Below are positions 6,771 to 9,944 of a DNA stretch of 9,944 nt, piece by piece; positions within the stretch are counted from its first letter, which is position 1; each line of letters opens with the position of its first letter. The DNA is taken from positions 1-9,944 of the forward strand of contig JAAYZL010000442.1 in assembly GCA_012514855.1 (NCBI GenBank), in the 5' to 3' direction. The stretch comes from Clostridiales bacterium. Lineage in GTDB: Bacteria; Bacillota_A; Clostridia; Christensenellales; Aristaeellaceae. The notes below the pieces were generated by a model, which did no database searches, was not told the DNA's origin, and saw only the letters and a program-made list of their open reading frames with translations. A program made the position numbers and the translations under genes.

Positions 6771-8777
6771 GGGGATGATTTCCTCAAACCACTGCAGGTT
6801 TCTGGACAGCACGTCGGCCATCAGCCTCGGCTCCATCACCACATGCCCGGAGCGCGGATACGCGACCATTTCGACGGGCACGCCCCGGGTCTTCAGCGCG
6901 TTGTACAGTATCAACCCCTGCGCGAGGGGCACCCGGGAATCCTCCGTGCCGTGCTGGATCAAGGTCGGCGTCTGCACGTTCTGCACATAGCGGATCGGCG
7001 AGTGCTCGACGTATGTGTCGTACCCGTCCCAATACCAGCCGCCGAAGTACCGTGTGATGGCCTCATACAGATCGCAGGCCGTCATGCCCACCAGATCCAC
7101 CGGGCCCGCACCGACCGACGCGGCCTTGAAGCGGTCGCTCTGCGAAATCGACCAGGCGGTCATGTACCCGCCGTAGCTCCATCCCATGATCCCCAGCCGC
7201 TCGGGATCGGCCACGCCCAAATCGACGATGTGGTCGATGCCGGACATCAAGTCCTGATAATCCATCCCGCCCCAGTCCAGTATGTTGGCCTTGCGGAAGT
7301 CCCCGCCCCTGCCGTCGGAGCCCCGGATGTTCGGCCGGAACACGGCGTATCCGTCGGCGGAAAACGCCGCGACCGGATAAGCCACATCCGCGGGGACATA
7401 CGTCTGCGTGAAGGCGAACACCGGCCCGCCGTGCGCGCAGGTCAGAAGGGGATAGCTCTTGCCGGGCTGGTAATCCGCGGGGTATGTCAGCAGGCCCTCG
7501 ATCTCCAGCCCGTCCGCGGACTTCCAACGGAGGACCTCGGTCTTCCCGAGCGGCCGATCGAGCAGGGCGTCGTTGAAGCCGGTGACCTTCCGAGGTTCCC
7601 AGTTTGCGGCGGGGGACACGTAGATCTCGTAGGGATCGGAGGTTCCGCACCCGATGAAGCCGAACATCTGCCGGGAGCTGTTCAGGCTGAAACTGCCGAC
7701 GGCCGGCACGGAGTCGTCCGACAACCTCTCGGGCGGCGCGCCCGTGACCGGCAGATGCCCGAGCATATAGGTCGTCCCGTCCATTTCCCCGTAGTAGATC
7801 CCCTGGCCGTCCCCGGACCAGCCGAACAGCGTGGGGGATTGATTGCCGGTTTCGGCCAGTTTGCTCACCTGCCCGGTCACCTGCGACCGGATGTAGACGA
7901 CGTTTTCGGAATACTCGAAGTTCGACGGATCGGCCTTGACGTAGGCGATCCACTGCCCGTCCGGCGAGAACTTGGGCTGGCTCTCCGCCTCGGAGGCATT
8001 GGCGACGGGGGTGATCTCAAGACTTTCGCAGTTCAACAGCTCGACGTCCGAACGAAACAAGTCGCTATCCTCCGGCGAGGGCGTGTGCGAGAACGCGATG
8101 AACCGCGCGTCGCAGGACCAATCGAACGAGCGCACGCTGAAGTCCCCGGACGTCAGGCGCCGTTCCCGGTGCTCTCCGCCGGATTCCTCCATGTCGACCA
8201 TCCACAGTTGGATTTGATGCACATTCTCGTCCAACACGCGCGCATCGCTCTGGAGGGACGCCACGGTTTCCTGTTCGCTCGGGCTGTCCGGCGAGGTATA
8301 CGCGATGCGCTTTCCGTCCGGCGACCATTGATAGCTCACAACGCCGGTTGCGGAGTGCGTGATCTGCGTCTTCCGCTGGCCGGCTGGGTCCATCACCCAG
8401 AGATTCGACGCGTCGCCGCCCGGCGCTATGTAGGAAATGAGGGTGCCGTCCGGGGACCATTGCGGGCTCATGTGGCCCATGCCGGAGCTCTCCAAATCGG
8501 TGAGTGCTTTTGTCTCTCCATGCAGATCCGCAAGAAACATCTGCTGCTGCCATTCGTTTGCTTCGCCGGCGATGTTCGGCTTGCCCACCTCGAAAACCAC
8601 CATCCCGCCGTCGGGCGATACGTGGACGGAGTCAAAGAAATGGATGTCAAAGAAGCCGTCGGCGCCCCATGCGGCCGCATCGGCTCCGACGGTTGACTCC
8701 GCCGCCTGCGAATACGGGCCTGCGATCAGCGATAAGAACACCAGGACGAGCAGCGAAACAAACAACCTGCGACGCAT
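6756..8777 (-). CDS. Exported S9-family prolyl oligopeptidase-type serine peptidase
   Basis: This 673-residue protein begins with MRRR and a hydrophobic core to about residue 20, then YSQAAES, which fits a signal peptide cleaved near 25. Residues about 40-400 form a beta-propeller made of repeats with SPDG-type signatures (54, 108, 152, 271, and a degenerate SGDG at 321), as in the TolB/PD40-like propellers of acylaminoacyl peptidases and dipeptidyl peptidases. The C-terminal alpha/beta hydrolase domain (about 415-665) has Ser534 in GWSYGGY, Asp613 in HGTEDSRVP and His645 in SGHV, a complete triad. Length and order are normal for the family. It probably cleaves short peptides outside the membrane, but exact specificity is unknown. 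ATG 8777 follows GGGAGG about 10 bases upstream. A 64-base gap without an obvious terminator links it to the transglutaminase-like gene. Confidence 0.93.
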   Translation of the reverse strand: MRRRLFVSLLVLVFLSLIAGPYSQAAESTVGADAAAWGADGFFDIHFFDSVHVSPDGGMVVFEVGKPNIAGEANEWQQQMFLADLHGETKALTDLESSGMGHMSPQWSPDGTLISYIAPGGDASNLWVMDPAGQRKTQITHSATGVVSYQWSPDGKRIAYTSPDSPSEQETVASLQSDARVLDENVHQIQLWMVDMEESGGEHRERRLTSGDFSVRSFDWSCDARFIAFSHTPSPEDSDLFRSDVELLNCESLEITPVANASEAESQPKFSPDGQWIAYVKADPSNFEYSENVVYIRSQVTGQVSKLAETGNQSPTLFGWSGDGQGIYYGEMDGTTYMLGHLPVTGAPPERLSDDSVPAVGSFSLNSSRQMFGFIGCGTSDPYEIYVSPAANWEPRKVTGFNDALLDRPLGKTEVLRWKSADGLEIEGLLTYPADYQPGKSYPLLTCAHGGPVFAFTQTYVPADVAYPVAAFSADGYAVFRPNIRGSDGRGGDFRKANILDWGGMDYQDLMSGIDHIVDLGVADPERLGIMGWSYGGYMTAWSISQSDRFKAASVGAGPVDLVGMTACDLYEAITRYFGGWYWDGYDTYVEHSPIRYVQNVQTPTLIQHGTEDSRVPLAQGLILYNALKTRGVPVEMVAYPRSGHVVMEPRLMADVLSRNLQWFEEIIPAGGR

Positions 8778-8841
8778 AGGCAGGGGTCCTCCCTCAATTT
8801 ACTCAAGCGGTGCCGCGATTCCCGATATGTTCTTTGCCCTT

Positions 8842-9944
8842 CTACCCCTGCGTCAATTTCTCGCACTTCATTGTCCAGTGGTCGAGAAACGCCCCGTTCA
8901 GTATTTCGTCGGTCGGGAAGGAATACTCGACGGTCGGCACCTGGATGGTCGAGGGGAAGAAGACCGTGCTTTCTGCGGGAGAGATGAGCGGCACATCCGT
9001 GTCCTTCTGCACCACGCAGCGCATGGAATCCTGGCTGGCGAAGTAAAAATCGATGAAGGTCTGCCGGTCCTCATCAGCGACATTCTTTGGGTACAAGGCG
9101 ATTTGGGCGGCGGAGGTGTCCACGGGAATCCAGCCATAGTTGGGCAGGTAGAACTCCGCCCAGAAATGGCTGCTGAATTCGCCGCGGAACAATTGCCAGC
9201 CGCCGGTTGTGCGCGCGGGAATGCCCAGAGCGCGGCACATGGCGGTGAAGTACATCGACTGGGCGCCGCAATCGCCCCGCTGGTATTGGTGCACATAGGT
9301 CGATTCGGTCATTTCGGTGCGAGGCCAGAACGCGAGGTGCGGCATGAAGGAATAGGTCACATTCCCGACGATGTAGTCATAGATTTTCCGGGCGGCGAGA
9401 TAAGGATTCGTTTCTTCGCCGACGATGCCCTGGGCCATCTCGCGGATTTCCGGAGAGACTTCGGTATTGCCAAAAGAGCGGGTATAGCGCAGGTAGAGCT
9501 CGGAATCCCTGTCATACTCCCCGACGTTGGCGGGGTCAACGGTGAAGCGCTGCTCGGAATGGCTGAAGGTGAAGCTGACCTCGATAAACAGATCCTCCGC
9601 CAGTTCCTCCATCGGGACTTCCATGTACACGAGGCCGATGTCCTGATCGACGCTGGGCGGCAGCTTCATCCATTTTTCCGGGGTGACGGACTCGACGGTG
9701 ACCCCGGTCTGCGGTCCGTTGTTGATGGGGATGGGGAACCAAATCCGGACGGTGCCGGTCTTGGGAAGCTCCTCCCGCGGAATCGAGATGGTGTGGGTGC
9801 CGCGATACGTGGCGGGGTTGTGGTACTGCGCCCAGGGATGCGATGGTTCCGCCTTGGCTATGCTGCCGATGTTCAGCACCAAGCCGTGATAGACCTGCTG
9901 GGCCGCCTCGTCGGCGTGCATCAGGTCCATATAACGGAACTTCA
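8842..9944 (-). CDS. Transglutaminase-like (protease-type) domain protein, 5' end at or beyond the window edge
   Basis: The frame is open to the right edge. The first ATG inside is at 9930, and four sense codons precede it with no stop, so the true start may be at or just beyond 9944. Counting from that ATG, 362 residues are visible. Residues about 45-130 form a beta-rich N-terminal domain (GTHTISIP, then VRIWFPIP). A transglutaminase-like core follows with Cys221 in GDCGAQ, His255 in SSHFWAEF and Asp271 in GWIPVD, the Cys-His-Asp triad of this superfamily. Bacterial members usually act as cysteine peptidases, amidases or cross-linkers, and the reaction here is not assigned. A signal peptide or membrane anchor, if present, lies outside the window. 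The S9 peptidase gene follows 64 bases downstream. Confidence 0.87.
   Translation of the reverse strand, partial: KFRYMDLMHADEAAQQVYHGLVLNIGSIAKAEPSHPWAQYHNPATYRGTHTISIPREELPKTGTVRIWFPIPINNGPQTGVTVESVTPEKWMKLPPSVDQDIGLVYMEVPMEELAEDLFIEVSFTFSHSEQRFTVDPANVGEYDRDSELYLRYTRSFGNTEVSPEIREMAQGIVGEETNPYLAARKIYDYIVGNVTYSFMPHLAFWPRTEMTESTYVHQYQRGDCGAQSMYFTAMCRALGIPARTTGGWQLFRGEFSSHFWAEFYLPNYGWIPVDTSAAQIALYPKNVADEDRQTFIDFYFASQDSMRCVVQKDTDVPLISPAESTVFFPSTIQVPTVEYSFPTDEILNGAFLDHWTMKCEKLTQG

Noticed and set aside
6843..8696. 617-codon open frame on the plus strand opposite the S9 peptidase gene
   Set aside because: It is antisense to a gene with a complete catalytic triad and propeller repeats. Its translation is rich in Arg, Gly, His and Pro without recognisable motifs, as expected for GC-rich shadow frames.
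8778..8841. Gap between the transglutaminase-like gene and the peptidase gene as a promoter or terminator
   Set aside because: I found no hairpin with a T-run and no acceptable -35/-10 pair. Only the peptidase Shine-Dalgarno is evident.

Overview
The window is about 60% G+C by eye. It carries nine protein-coding genes, all on the minus strand, so transcription runs from the right edge to the left edge. Strong purine-rich Shine-Dalgarno sites, several probable GTG/TTG starts and repeated 4-base stop/start overlaps suggest a high-GC Bacillota, probably an anaerobic Clostridia-type bacterium. That assignment is an inference. No rRNA, tRNA, mobile element, CRISPR array or phage gene was seen. The largest intergenic gaps are under 100 bases.

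Right part (9944 to 6756): a transglutaminase-like protein that runs off the right edge, then 64 bases later a complete, probably exported S9-family serine peptidase of 673 residues. Both look like proteins acting on peptides or proteins.

Middle part (6741 to 4500): a possible promoter, an OmpR/PhoB-type response regulator, and a membrane sensor histidine kinase coupled to it by an ATGA overlap. A strong hairpin with six T residues (4500-4555) follows and looks like the intrinsic terminator of the two-component operon.

Left part (4485 to 1): a compact operon of six genes. These are an iron-sulfur-flavoprotein-like oxidoreductase, a small class I methyltransferase, a membrane-anchored alpha/beta hydrolase, a small exported beta-rich protein of unknown function, a second membrane-anchored alpha/beta hydrolase paralogous to the first, and the start of a multi-span membrane protein. 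The last resembles the N-terminus of membrane-anchored PAF-acetylhydrolase-like hydrolases and is cut by the left edge. Spacings are 14 bases or fewer, or ATGA overlaps, apart from the last gene, whose start is uncertain.

Taken together, a two-component system sits between exported peptide- or ester-cleaving enzymes. Four genes encode, or probably encode, alpha/beta-fold serine hydrolases predicted to act outside the membrane. A joint role in extracytoplasmic hydrolysis or cell-envelope response is reasonable, but the sequence names no substrate. Nothing here proves a new system. The least ordinary features are the two paralogous hydrolases flanking an unknown exported protein, and the terminator lying directly against the ribosome-binding site of the next gene.
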